A stretch of DNA of 64,000 nucleotides from an uncultured Flavobacteriaceae bacterium (GTDB taxonomy: Bacteria; Bacteroidota; Bacteroidia; Flavobacteriales; Flavobacteriaceae). The stretch spans positions 1 to 64,000 of the forward strand of contig CANMRV010000007.1 in NCBI GenBank assembly GCA_947500435.1. The letters run 5' to 3'. The number at the start of each line of letters is the position of its first letter. Position 1 is the stretch's first letter. Shown here piece by piece: positions 23,258-31,606 of the stretch. A program made the translations under genes and the position numbers. The notes under the pieces are model-generated. The model did no database searches. It saw nothing but the letters and a program-made list of their open reading frames with translations, and was not told the origin of the DNA.

Positions 23258-23300
23258 TGGTTCGTCGGGGTGGCAGGATCTGAAATCCTACCCTATTCCC
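23258..23300 (-). other. tRNA 3'-end-like segment, candidate attachment site
   Basis: Read on the minus strand, GTAGGATTTCAGATCCTGC followed by CACCCCGACGAACCA resembles a T-arm, acceptor strand and CCA tail of a tRNA, but the T-loop is not canonical (GTTCRA is missing) and no anticodon arm could be folded. Integrases of this type often use tRNA 3' ends. It lies about 210 bp upstream of the integrase start. A direct repeat GGACACCT follows at about 23338-23360. It is most likely a leftover att site; not a functional tRNA. Confidence 0.35.
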
Positions 23301-23459
23301 TTGTAAATCAATATTTTACAATCTTATTTTCAATATAGGACACCTAAAAGGACACCTATTGCAGCGGTTTGACGCTTTCGTAAAACAAAGATAAAAAAGC
23401 CATGCGAATGATAGCAAAATGATTCAAATATAATTAGGCTGAATACAATATAAATTAAC

Positions 23460-23503
23460 GGTATAGTACAGGATACCAATTTGCTAAAATTCTACTATAA
23501 TTG
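23460..23503 (+). promoter_or_regulatory. PUL promoter box 1 (lyase-like gene and two sulfatases)
   Basis: The box GGTATAGTACAGGATACC (23460-23477), itself a partial palindrome (GGTAT...ATACC), is followed after exactly 18 nt by TATAATTG (23496-23503), one mismatch from TAnnTTTG. It precedes ATG 23565 by about 60 nt and excludes the in-frame ATG at 23481, which lies upstream of the -7 box. It is one of nine matching promoters. Confidence 0.75.
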
Positions 23504-23564
23504 TTTAGCAATACTTTTTCCAACAACTTCACTAAGAAATGAGAACTCCGATACGCACCGATTC

Positions 23565-25484
23565 ATGAATCGTCAAAAATTTTTACAAAACACTGCCCTA
23601 GCAGGAATTGGATTATCAATACCTACGAGTCTTTTGTTTTCTTCCTGTGACGAAACACGACAAACTTCACATTCTACCGAATTTAAAAAACTTACCTATG
23701 ATTTACTGAAAGATTGGTGCGATGGAATGATACGAGTTCAAATCAATAATCCATCTAATTTAGAAGAGCATGGTGCTTTGGGCTGCCCTGCCTGTTCACA
23801 TATACATGGGCGTTGTATGGATGCCGTGTACCCCTTTTTGTATATGGCAGATGTAACTGGAGATAAGAAATATTTGGATGCTGCCATTTTGGTGATGGAT
23901 TGGGCCGAGAACAATGTGTCACAAGCAAACGGAAGCTGGACGGTAGTCCCAAATCCGAAATCATGGAAAGGTATTACGGTTTTTGGAGCCATCGCCATTG
24001 CAGAGGCATTGCGCTATCATGGTCATGTTTTGGAGGATGAACGCCGCAGGAGTTGGACAGCACGTTTGGAAAAGGCCGGCCAATATGTTTATGACACGTT
24101 TTCCATTGCTTTTACCAACATTAATTATGGAGGTACCGCTATTTATGGCTTGAACTTAATTGGTCGAGTACTTCAAAACAATGAATTTATAGCCAAAAGT
24201 AAATCGCTTGCCGAAGAAGTGAAATCTTATTTTACGACCAATGAACATTTGCTGTTTGGAGAGTGTAAACCTGATGCCGAAAAATTGAGTACCAAAGGGC
24301 TAAACGGCATAGATTTGGGCTACAATGTTGAAGAAACACTCAATAGTTTAGTGATGTACGCATTAAAAGAAAAGGATGATGAACTTCTCCAAATTCTAAC
24401 AAAATCTTTAAATAGTCATTTGGAATTTATGCTGCCCGATGGCGCATGGGACAACAGTTGGGGAACACGCCAATACAAATGGAGTTATTGGGGAAGTCGA
24501 ACCTGTGATGGCAGTCAACCCGCTTTTGCTATGATGGCACATATCAATTCGGCCTTTGGAACAGCGGCCATTAAAAACACTGAACTATTGCAACGATGTA
24601 CTGCAGAAGGTCTCATACATGGCGGTCCGCATTATGTATCTCATGGAATACCACCTTGTGTGCATCACACGTTTACCCATGCAAAACCATTAACCGCCTT
24701 GTTAGACCATTGGGAAGAGCTACCAGAAGTAAATACAAACACCTTATTACCCAGAGTCACTGCCGAAGGCATCAAAAAGTTTAAGGATTTAGACGTCTCC
24801 CTTTTTGCAAGAGGCGATTGGCGGGGAACTATTTCGGCTTATGATGCTATTTACAAAGACGGTGATTATCGTCAAGCCACAGGCGGAGCACTTTCGGTTT
24901 TATATCACAATAAAGTGGGATTGCTATGCACTGCGAGTATGGCCATCTATAAAATGGTAGAAGCATATAATCAACAACCCAATCCAGGGGATGATTTTGC
25001 ACTGACTCCTCGAATCGAAACCTTTAAAAATGATGTTTGGTTTAGCAATATTTTTGATAGAGGGGCAACAATTCATTCCGAAGAGAATGACATTGACCTT
25101 CAGCTGATTGCCAAAACCGAATTAAAAGACAAATCGAATGAAACTGTAACCGATACTGCATCGGATTTTGAGCTATTGTATCAATGCTCAAAAGATTCTA
25201 TACAAATCATTGCCAAAACCGACCAAACCATAAAAGAACCAACCGCATTTGTTTTACCGATTGTATCTCCTACAGGGGAGAAAGTCACGCAATCGAATCC
25301 AAATGAAATAACTATTCAAAAACCTGAGGGTCTGGTTATTATTACGGCAAGTGTGCCCTTGACAATTAAAGATACCCCAAAAGAAAGAATATTCAATATG
25401 GTGCCCGGTGTGGAAGTGGTTCCTCTAATAGCCCATTTTAAAGACAAATCCCAAGAACTGGAAATACGAATAAAGGTTTCCTAA
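23565..25484 (+). CDS. Predicted exported alpha-toroid enzyme, candidate polysaccharide lyase
   Basis: A 639-aa protein from ATG 23565; the leader MNRQKFLQNTALAGIGLSIP ends in a lipobox-like LLFSSC. The body shows many helical repeats with aromatic patches: GALGCPACSHIHGRCMDAVY, TAIYGLNLIGRVL, NVEETLNSLVMYAL, WGTRQYKWSYWGSRTCDGSQ and CVHHTFTHAKPLTALLDHW, followed by a beta-rich C-terminal third. This suits an (alpha/alpha) toroid plus beta-sandwich, as in several lyase families that act on uronate-containing glycans. The CAZy family is not recognised with confidence; an ulvan-lyase role (PL40-like?) is a guess from context. It heads an operon with two sulfatases, 27 bp upstream of the first. 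Confidence 0.6.
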   Translation: MNRQKFLQNTALAGIGLSIPTSLLFSSCDETRQTSHSTEFKKLTYDLLKDWCDGMIRVQINNPSNLEEHGALGCPACSHIHGRCMDAVYPFLYMADVTGDKKYLDAAILVMDWAENNVSQANGSWTVVPNPKSWKGITVFGAIAIAEALRYHGHVLEDERRRSWTARLEKAGQYVYDTFSIAFTNINYGGTAIYGLNLIGRVLQNNEFIAKSKSLAEEVKSYFTTNEHLLFGECKPDAEKLSTKGLNGIDLGYNVEETLNSLVMYALKEKDDELLQILTKSLNSHLEFMLPDGAWDNSWGTRQYKWSYWGSRTCDGSQPAFAMMAHINSAFGTAAIKNTELLQRCTAEGLIHGGPHYVSHGIPPCVHHTFTHAKPLTALLDHWEELPEVNTNTLLPRVTAEGIKKFKDLDVSLFARGDWRGTISAYDAIYKDGDYRQATGGALSVLYHNKVGLLCTASMAIYKMVEAYNQQPNPGDDFALTPRIETFKNDVWFSNIFDRGATIHSEENDIDLQLIAKTELKDKSNETVTDTASDFELLYQCSKDSIQIIAKTDQTIKEPTAFVLPIVSPTGEKVTQSNPNEITIQKPEGLVIITASVPLTIKDTPKERIFNMVPGVEVVPLIAHFKDKSQELEIRIKVS

Positions 25485-25511
25485 AAAACAGATATTTAAA
25501 CTAAAGACGAA

Positions 25512-26849
25512 ATGAAAAATAGTACCGCCCTATTCATAGCTACATTAGCCATTGTAACATTGGTCTCTTGCAATGAAACCAAGAAAGAGGTCAAAGAAAA
25601 ACCGACAGAAGAAAGACCACCTAACATCGTATTCATTATTTCAGATGATCAGGCATGGACGGATTATGGTTTTATGAATCACGAGGCGATTCAAACGCCA
25701 CATCTTGATAAACTGGCGAACGAAAGTCGCACATTCACCCGAGGGTACGTGCCCACTTCTTTATGCGCACCCTCTTTGGCTTCCATTATTACCGGAGTTT
25801 ACCCAAGAGACCATATGGTTTTGGGTAATGACCGGGTGTTACCAGGTGATGACAAAGGAGGAAAACCGGCATGGCAATCCGAATGGAGGGCTAATAATTA
25901 TGCTAGTGTAATAGAGAATTTCAAAACACTGAATACCCTTCCAAAACTACTCAAAGAAAAAGGATACCTCTCTTTTCAAACTGGTAAATGGTGGCTTGGC
26001 AATTATAAAAATGGAGGTTTTGATGATGGAATGACACATGGTAATCCAGAAAGAGGAGGCAGACACGGTGACTATGGACTTGAAATAGGTCGAAAGGGAA
26101 TGGATACGCTTAACAGCTACATCGATTTGGCCTTGGAAAAGAAAAAGCCATTTTTCATGTGGTACGCGCCATTTTTACCGCATTCTCCTCATAATCCACC
26201 CGATAGTCTTTTACAAAAATACCTTCCTAAGGCACCTACTGAATATGTCGCCAAGTACTGGGCCATGTGTGAATGGTTTGACCAAACCTGTGGCGAACTG
26301 ATGGATTATATCGAGCAGAAAGGACAGACCGAAAATACCTTGTTTGTTTATGTCTGTGATAACGGATGGGTGCAAAACGAAAACGATAGCAGGTACAATC
26401 CCATTTCAAAACGGGCACCTTACGATTACGGTATGCGCACTCCTATAATGTTCAAATGGAAAGGCAAAATCGAACCCAAGCTTGATGACAGAACCTTGGT
26501 AAGCAGTTTGGATATGTTACCTACGGTTTTGGATTTAGTGGGCATTGAACGCCCAAAGGAATTGGATGGAATTAACTCATTGAACGAAACCGAAATTGAG
26601 AATAGAGAAGCCGTTTTCGGGGAAATCTATGCCCATGACTTCAATACCGTTGATGAAAGTCTTTTCTATCAAATTGCAATAACGGAACCGTATAAGCTTA
26701 TCGTTCCCAACAAGGCCAACAAACCAGATGAAAAGGTTCAGTTGTTCGATATTTATAAAGACCCTTTTGAACAAGAGGATTTGGCCGATAAAAATCCGGA
26801 AATTGTAGCAAAATTAAAGGGGCAACTTCAAGAATCTTGGAACGAATAA
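25512..26849 (+). CDS. S1-family sulfatase with variant maturation motif (lipoprotein)
   Basis: A 445-aa sulfatase with lipobox TLVSC (Cys20). The alkaline-phosphatase-fold landmarks are NIVFIISDDQAW (metal Asp pair), GKWWLGNY, YAPFLPHSPHNPP and LFVYVCDNGWVQN (metal Asp-Asn). The formylglycine motif reads SLCAPSLASIITG: Cys85 is present but position +4 is Leu89 instead of the usual Arg of C-x-P-x-R. It should remove a sulfate ester from the imported oligosaccharide. It lies 27 bp after the lyase-like gene and 21 bp before the next sulfatase start. Confidence 0.85.
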   Translation: MKNSTALFIATLAIVTLVSCNETKKEVKEKPTEERPPNIVFIISDDQAWTDYGFMNHEAIQTPHLDKLANESRTFTRGYVPTSLCAPSLASIITGVYPRDHMVLGNDRVLPGDDKGGKPAWQSEWRANNYASVIENFKTLNTLPKLLKEKGYLSFQTGKWWLGNYKNGGFDDGMTHGNPERGGRHGDYGLEIGRKGMDTLNSYIDLALEKKKPFFMWYAPFLPHSPHNPPDSLLQKYLPKAPTEYVAKYWAMCEWFDQTCGELMDYIEQKGQTENTLFVYVCDNGWVQNENDSRYNPISKRAPYDYGMRTPIMFKWKGKIEPKLDDRTLVSSLDMLPTVLDLVGIERPKELDGINSLNETEIENREAVFGEIYAHDFNTVDESLFYQIAITEPYKLIVPNKANKPDEKVQLFDIYKDPFEQEDLADKNPEIVAKLKGQLQESWNE

Positions 26850-26870
26850 ACCATGCAAACGGAGCATAAA

Positions 26871-28361
26871 ATGAAAATAGGAAACTATTTGATTCTTGTC
26901 TTGGGCCTGTTTGTACTTTGTGCCTGTAAGGAGAAGAAGAAAACAATAGTGCCGAAAACAGAAGCACCCCCGAATGTGTTGTTTATTTCCGTGGATGACC
27001 TTAATAATATGCTGGGCGTCCTGAAAACACATCCCAATACCAAAACCCCGAACATCGATAAACTGGCATCTAGAGGTGTGCTTTTTTCAAATGCCCATTG
27101 TCAAGCCCCTTTATGCGGGCCATCAAGAGCTTCTATAATGAGTGGTTTGCGGCCTTCTACCACAGGTATTTATGGAATGATTCCGGATGATAAAATAAGG
27201 TCCGATAATCCGGCAACCAAAGATATTATTTTCCTTCCCGAATATTTTGGAGAAAACGGCTATCATACAATGGGAATAGGCAAATTGTTCCATAGTCATG
27301 CACCTGAAGGAATGTTCGATGATTCGGGAGGAAGGGTAGAACGTTTTGGCCCGTACCCCGATGAACGATTTGTATGGGATGGCTTCGGTACATCTGATAG
27401 AAAAAACTACGGCCGAACCAATACGGATTGGGGTGCTTTTCCAGAAGTGGATTCACTTATGCCTGATCATCAATCAGTGGATTGGGCAATCAAACGTTTA
27501 AGCAAAACTTACGACAAACCCTTTTTCATGGGAGTGGGTTTTTTAAGACCTCACGTTCCTTTATATGTACCTCAAAAGTGGTTTGATTTACATCCGTTGG
27601 ATAGCATAAAAACAGTTCCTTACGAATCGGATGATTTAGACGATGTTCCGCCTGTCGCGAAGCTAATCAATGATTTGCCCATGATGCCGTCAACCGATTG
27701 GGCAATCAAGAGTGGTGAATGGCCTAAAATCATTCAGGCTTACTTGGCCTGTGTCAGTTTTGTGGATCATGAAATTGGTCGAATGTTGAACGCGCTTGAA
27801 AACAGTGAACATGCAGAAAACACTGTAATTGTATTTTGGTCCGATCATGGATATCGATTAGGAGAAAAAGGCACTTTTGCCAAGCATGCCCTTTGGGAAA
27901 CGGCTACAAAGGCACCCTTGTTTTTTGTTGCACCCAACATTCCGAAAGGAAAAGTCATTGACGAGACCGCAGAACTGATCTCCATCTACCCCACGCTATT
28001 AGAACTATGTGGGCTTCCGGCCTATGAAAGAAACGAAGGAAAAAGTTTAGTACCACTAATGCTTGGAAAAAACAAGGGTGCCTTTGTAGCCATTACGACC
28101 TTTGGCATGAACAATCACACAGTGAAATCAAATCGCTTCCGATACATTCAATACGAAGATGGGGGCGAAGAATTTTACGATCACAACAACGATCCAAACG
28201 AATTTACCAACCAGGCTAAAAACCCTGAATATGAAGATGAGATAGCTGCGTTAAAAAAGTTGTTGCCTAAAACGAATGCCGCGTGGGATCCAAACTCTTC
28301 CTATACTTTTCAGCCTTATTTTGTGGAACAAAAGGCAAGAACCAGTATTATTAAGAAATAA
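26871..28361 (+). CDS. S1-family sulfatase, iduronate-2-sulfatase-like (lipoprotein)
   Basis: A 496-aa product from ATG 26871 (MKIGNYLILVLGLFVLCAC, lipidated Cys19); the in-frame ATG at 26853 leaves a charged tail before the signal. NVLFISVDDLNNMLG opens the fold, APLCGPSRASIMSGLRP is a standard C-x-P-x-R motif (Cys82, Arg86), GMGKLFHSH and FLRPHVPLYVP follow, and VIVFWSDHGYRLGEKGTFAKH is the distal metal site typical of iduronate-2-sulfatase relatives. It is last in the plus-strand operon and converges with the GMC oxidoreductase gene. Confidence 0.9.
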   Translation: MKIGNYLILVLGLFVLCACKEKKKTIVPKTEAPPNVLFISVDDLNNMLGVLKTHPNTKTPNIDKLASRGVLFSNAHCQAPLCGPSRASIMSGLRPSTTGIYGMIPDDKIRSDNPATKDIIFLPEYFGENGYHTMGIGKLFHSHAPEGMFDDSGGRVERFGPYPDERFVWDGFGTSDRKNYGRTNTDWGAFPEVDSLMPDHQSVDWAIKRLSKTYDKPFFMGVGFLRPHVPLYVPQKWFDLHPLDSIKTVPYESDDLDDVPPVAKLINDLPMMPSTDWAIKSGEWPKIIQAYLACVSFVDHEIGRMLNALENSEHAENTVIVFWSDHGYRLGEKGTFAKHALWETATKAPLFFVAPNIPKGKVIDETAELISIYPTLLELCGLPAYERNEGKSLVPLMLGKNKGAFVAITTFGMNNHTVKSNRFRYIQYEDGGEEFYDHNNDPNEFTNQAKNPEYEDEIAALKKLLPKTNAAWDPNSSYTFQPYFVEQKARTSIIKK

Positions 28362-28418
28362 GCTATTCCGATTGCAGTGATTCAAAAAAAGGTTTCCTTA
28401 AACTCTCATTGAATTCAA

Positions 28419-30119
28419 TTACAAGTTCATCTTCTTCAATTCTTCTGCAGCGTAATTCGCAGCTCGTGCCGTCAAGGCCATATAGGTCAATGAAGGGTTT
28501 TGATTACCTGCGGAGGTCATACAAGCTCCATCGGTAACAAACACATTAGGCACTTCATGCAATTGATTGTATTTATTCAATATCGAAGTTTTTGGGTTGC
28601 GCCCCATTCGAGCAGTTCCCATCTCGTGAATCCCACCTCCCATAAATGACTTTCGATGCGCGGCACGGACATCTTTAAAACCTGATTTTTCAAGCATTTC
28701 TTGAGCTTGTACGATCCAGTCTTTTTTCATGAGCTTTTCATTTTCTTTAAACTCCGCATCGAATACTATGGTAGGCAAACCATACTTGTCTAATTTGTCA
28801 TAATTGAGGTACATTTTATTTTCATGGTATGGTAGTACTTCCCCAAAGCCTCCCAGGTTTATTCGCCATGCTCCTGGTTCCAAAATTGCTTTCTTAAGTT
28901 CTTTCCCGTATGCCTCCTCCGCAATCATGGTAGCGTAGTGGTTTCGTCCTGCACCGCCTTGATAACCATATCCTCTTATAAAATCTACCTTTTCTGATTT
29001 CGAATTTATGTTTCGGAATCTAGGAATATAAAATCCGTTCGGCCTTCGTCCACTATAGTACTTATCTTCATACCCATCTATTTTAGCGGTTGCCCCAGAT
29101 CCTAGTTGATGATCCATGATGTTATGTCCCAATTCCCCACTTGCATTGCCCATTCCGTTGGGGAAAGCTTCTGACTTCGACTGCATTAAAATCGAAGTAG
29201 AAGCCATAGAAGATGCACACAAAAAGACAATTTTGGACTTGAATTCGATGATTTCTTTTGTTTCCGCATCTACAATACGTACCCCTGTTGCTTTCCTTTT
29301 GTCCTTGTCGTAAACGATTTCAAATACAATGGAATTAGGTCGAAGTGTCATATTTCCCGTAGCCTCGGCCATGGGTAAGGTCGAGGAATTCGAACTGAAA
29401 TAAGCACCATACGGACATCCTCTTTTGCAACGATTTCTGTATTGACAGGTTCCCCTACCCGCACCTGGTTTTGATCCTTCGGTGATATGCGCTACCCTAC
29501 CTATGGTCAAGACACGATCTTTATAATTCTTGGCAATCCCTTTTTTTAAATGCTCTTCCACGCAATTCAAATCCATGGGTTTTAAGAAAACGCTATCGGG
29601 CAGTTGCGGCAAGCCCAATGCTTCCCCACTGATGCCCACATGTTTTTCTACGTATTCATACCAAGGTTCAATGTCTTTGTATCGAATGGGCCAATCGACC
29701 CCGATACCATCCTTTGCATTCGCTTCAAAATCGAGATCGGACCAGCGATAGGTTTGTTTTCCCCAAATAAGCGAGCGACCACCAACCTGTGTGCCTCGAA
29801 TCCAATCGAAACGCTTCACTTCGTCATAGTCATAGTCTTCATCCTTGTTAAAAAAGTGTCGTGTTGCCTCGTTAAAACCCCAACGGGATTGTTTTGGGTA
29901 CTTGGCCAAAACCTTTGCAGGAGTCTTTCCACCATTAGGCATGTCCCATGGATCCAGATGCATGGTTGTATAATCAACAGGATGCTGCACCATTCTGCCT
30001 CGTTCAAGAATGAGCGTTTTGAGCCCTTTTTCACATAGCTCTTTTGCTGCCCAGCCCCCACTAATTCCAGTTCCGACTACTATCGCGTCAAAAGTCTCTC
30101 CAGATGATTTTATTTGCAT
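28419..30119 (-). CDS. GMC-family FAD oxidoreductase
   Basis: A 566-aa protein with the N-terminal dinucleotide fold FDAIVVGTGISGGWAAKELCEKGL, GTQVGGRSLIWG (the second GMC signature region), a Cys-rich RNRCKRGCPYGAYFSSNSS, MGGGIHEMGTARMG and the C-terminal VTDGACMTSAGNQNPSLTYMALTARA with the active-site Asn/His region. It resembles gluconate/2-keto-sugar dehydrogenase large subunits. No signal peptide is seen, so it may be cytoplasmic or exported with a partner. It is last in the GH3-GH105-rhaM operon, 10 bp after rhaM. Oxidation of a sugar released by this locus is inferred; the substrate is unknown. Confidence 0.85.
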   Translation of the reverse strand: MQIKSSGETFDAIVVGTGISGGWAAKELCEKGLKTLILERGRMVQHPVDYTTMHLDPWDMPNGGKTPAKVLAKYPKQSRWGFNEATRHFFNKDEDYDYDEVKRFDWIRGTQVGGRSLIWGKQTYRWSDLDFEANAKDGIGVDWPIRYKDIEPWYEYVEKHVGISGEALGLPQLPDSVFLKPMDLNCVEEHLKKGIAKNYKDRVLTIGRVAHITEGSKPGAGRGTCQYRNRCKRGCPYGAYFSSNSSTLPMAEATGNMTLRPNSIVFEIVYDKDKRKATGVRIVDAETKEIIEFKSKIVFLCASSMASTSILMQSKSEAFPNGMGNASGELGHNIMDHQLGSGATAKIDGYEDKYYSGRRPNGFYIPRFRNINSKSEKVDFIRGYGYQGGAGRNHYATMIAEEAYGKELKKAILEPGAWRINLGGFGEVLPYHENKMYLNYDKLDKYGLPTIVFDAEFKENEKLMKKDWIVQAQEMLEKSGFKDVRAAHRKSFMGGGIHEMGTARMGRNPKTSILNKYNQLHEVPNVFVTDGACMTSAGNQNPSLTYMALTARAANYAAEELKKMNL

Positions 30120-30129
30120 TTTTTTCGAA

Positions 30130-30444
30130 TTACTTCATGTAAAAAACTTCTTCCAATGGAATTGATACCGGTGAATTGTCTGGATTGACTTCCATGATAT
30201 CCGCCATAAAATCCCACCACTTTTTCACAATAGGATTATCCGACAAATCTTGGGAGCCCCCCTTGCCATTTACTTTTTGAAAAGCGAAAAGCGTATGGGT
30301 CTCCTCATCAAAAAAAATGGAATATTCACTCACTCCCACATCTTTGAGCAATTGTTTCAATTCTGGCCAAATAGCATTATGTCTTTGGGTATACGCCTCT
30401 TTTTGACCGGGATTCAATTTCATTTTAAAGGCTAGTCTATTCAT
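30130..30444 (-). CDS. rhaM: L-rhamnose mutarotase
   Basis: A 104-aa protein of standard RhaM length. MNRLAFKMKLNPGQKEAYTQ followed by RHNAIWPELKQLL contains the catalytic His22; NPIVKKWWDFMADIME and SPVSIPLEEVFYM are the family C-terminal motifs. It interconverts alpha and beta anomers of L-rhamnose and so feeds the rhamnose isomerase. Its place between GH105 (12 bp) and the GMC gene links the glycan-cleaving operon to the rhamnose pathway encoded at 57-62 kb. Confidence 0.9.
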   Translation of the reverse strand: MNRLAFKMKLNPGQKEAYTQRHNAIWPELKQLLKDVGVSEYSIFFDEETHTLFAFQKVNGKGGSQDLSDNPIVKKWWDFMADIMEVNPDNSPVSIPLEEVFYMK

Positions 30445-30456
30445 GCTCTTAGCTTA

Positions 30457-31584
30457 TTAATTCAACTTTAAAATTTCACTACCCGCCATCAAAAATGCCC
30501 CAGTACCGAAATTCTGCCAGCTATCTACTGTTGCCGGTTCAGGACTAGCACCAATATTTTGCACCCAACCTACCATTCCGGTATCTTGTTGACACTTGGC
30601 AAGTGCTGACCATGCTTTTGTTACAACTGGAAGGTACTCTGTCTTATCTAAAATACCATTATTTATTCCCCAAGTAAGAGCAAAGGTGTAAAAGCCACTT
30701 CCACTGACTTCTCCATGATCAAAGGATTCAGGAGAAAGCAAACTTGTGCGCCATAGGCCTTCCTCAGGTTGTATTTCTTTAATTTTAAGTGCCATTTCCT
30801 TATAAAGAGATACGTAAAAATCCCTGTGCTTATAGTCTTTAGGCATATCGTCAAGTAGTAAAGCCAAACCACCCAGCACCCAACCATTTCCTCGGGACCA
30901 GAATATTTTTTTGCCGTTTTCCTCTTTCAAATCGTCGGCATTCCCTTTCCATAAAAATCGAGCGTCTCGAGCAAAGAGGTGCTCTTCTTTGTCATATAAG
31001 AGATTGTAGGTTTCCGTATAGTACTTATGCATCGTATCTAAATGTTTCATATCTCCGGTATGGTTCGCATACAGGGTGAGCATTGGTGGAGCCATAAAAA
31101 GGGCATCACACCACCACCACAGCATATTCTTTATGGGGTCTTTATCAGTACCATCTCTCCACTTGTTGGGTTCGTACAAGTGTTTCTGGATAAAGGTTTC
31201 TGTTGGTTTTAAGTCTACGTAGTTTTTACGGGTGTCGTTCATTTCCAAATAGAGATAACCATAAGAAACCGTGACGTCATCTGCATGAAAGTAGCGGTCA
31301 TAGGTTTTCCATTTATTCCGGTAGCCTGTATTTTTCAGGGCGGCAAGAAAAATTTGATTTTGCGTTGTCTTATGTGCCCTTGCAATCCCAACTTGGTATG
31401 CACCATTCGTCCAATCTGTCGGTGCCAGCGCAAATATCGGATGTGCCTCTTGCCACTCCATAGCCCGCACCATGGCCTTTTCGATTTCTTTCTTGTCGAA
31501 TTGTTGGGCGGGAACAGTGTAGACACATAGAATCCCGATAATAGATAAGGTCACTATATTTCGGAAGGTTTGATTTTTTTTCAT
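30457..31584 (-). CDS. GH105/GH88 unsaturated glucuronyl hydrolase
   Basis: A 375-aa product from ATG 31584 (MKKNQTFRNIVTLSIIGILC, signal peptide ending near VPAQQ); the upstream in-frame ATG at 31617 lies inside the GH3 coding end. The (alpha/alpha)6 barrel shows DWTNGAYQVGIARA, HADDVTVSYGYLYLEM with the catalytic-region Asp, NMLWWWCDALFMAPP with the second Asp, and FWSRGNGWVLGGLALLL. These match YteR/YesR-type GH105 enzymes, which remove the 4,5-unsaturated uronic acid left by lyases or dehydratases. The product goes on to KduI. It follows GH3 on the same transcript. Confidence 0.9.
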   Translation of the reverse strand: MKKNQTFRNIVTLSIIGILCVYTVPAQQFDKKEIEKAMVRAMEWQEAHPIFALAPTDWTNGAYQVGIARAHKTTQNQIFLAALKNTGYRNKWKTYDRYFHADDVTVSYGYLYLEMNDTRKNYVDLKPTETFIQKHLYEPNKWRDGTDKDPIKNMLWWWCDALFMAPPMLTLYANHTGDMKHLDTMHKYYTETYNLLYDKEEHLFARDARFLWKGNADDLKEENGKKIFWSRGNGWVLGGLALLLDDMPKDYKHRDFYVSLYKEMALKIKEIQPEEGLWRTSLLSPESFDHGEVSGSGFYTFALTWGINNGILDKTEYLPVVTKAWSALAKCQQDTGMVGWVQNIGASPEPATVDSWQNFGTGAFLMAGSEILKLN

Positions 31585-31606
31585 TGTATTCTTCTTAAGG
31601 TTGCTT

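Larger units (their letters stand above)
20860..23300. mobile_element. Remnant of an integrative mobilizable element
   Basis: A bfmA-type mobilization gene and a tyrosine recombinase, both on the minus strand, are followed by a sequence resembling the 3' end of a tRNA gene at 23258-23300. No relaxase, partner mobilization gene or cargo is present. The integrase has lost a catalytic Arg. Boundaries are approximate: the right end is set at the tRNA-like segment, the left end between the Lrp gene and bfmA. It separates the Lrp cluster from the polysaccharide locus. Confidence 0.6.

Noticed and set aside
23258..23300. A functional tRNA gene
   Set aside because: Only a T-arm/acceptor-like piece is present; no anticodon or D arm could be placed, so it is reported as an att-like remnant.
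23481..23564. N-terminal extension of the lyase-like protein from ATG 23481
   Set aside because: It begins upstream of the predicted -7 element and precedes a proper signal peptide at 23565.
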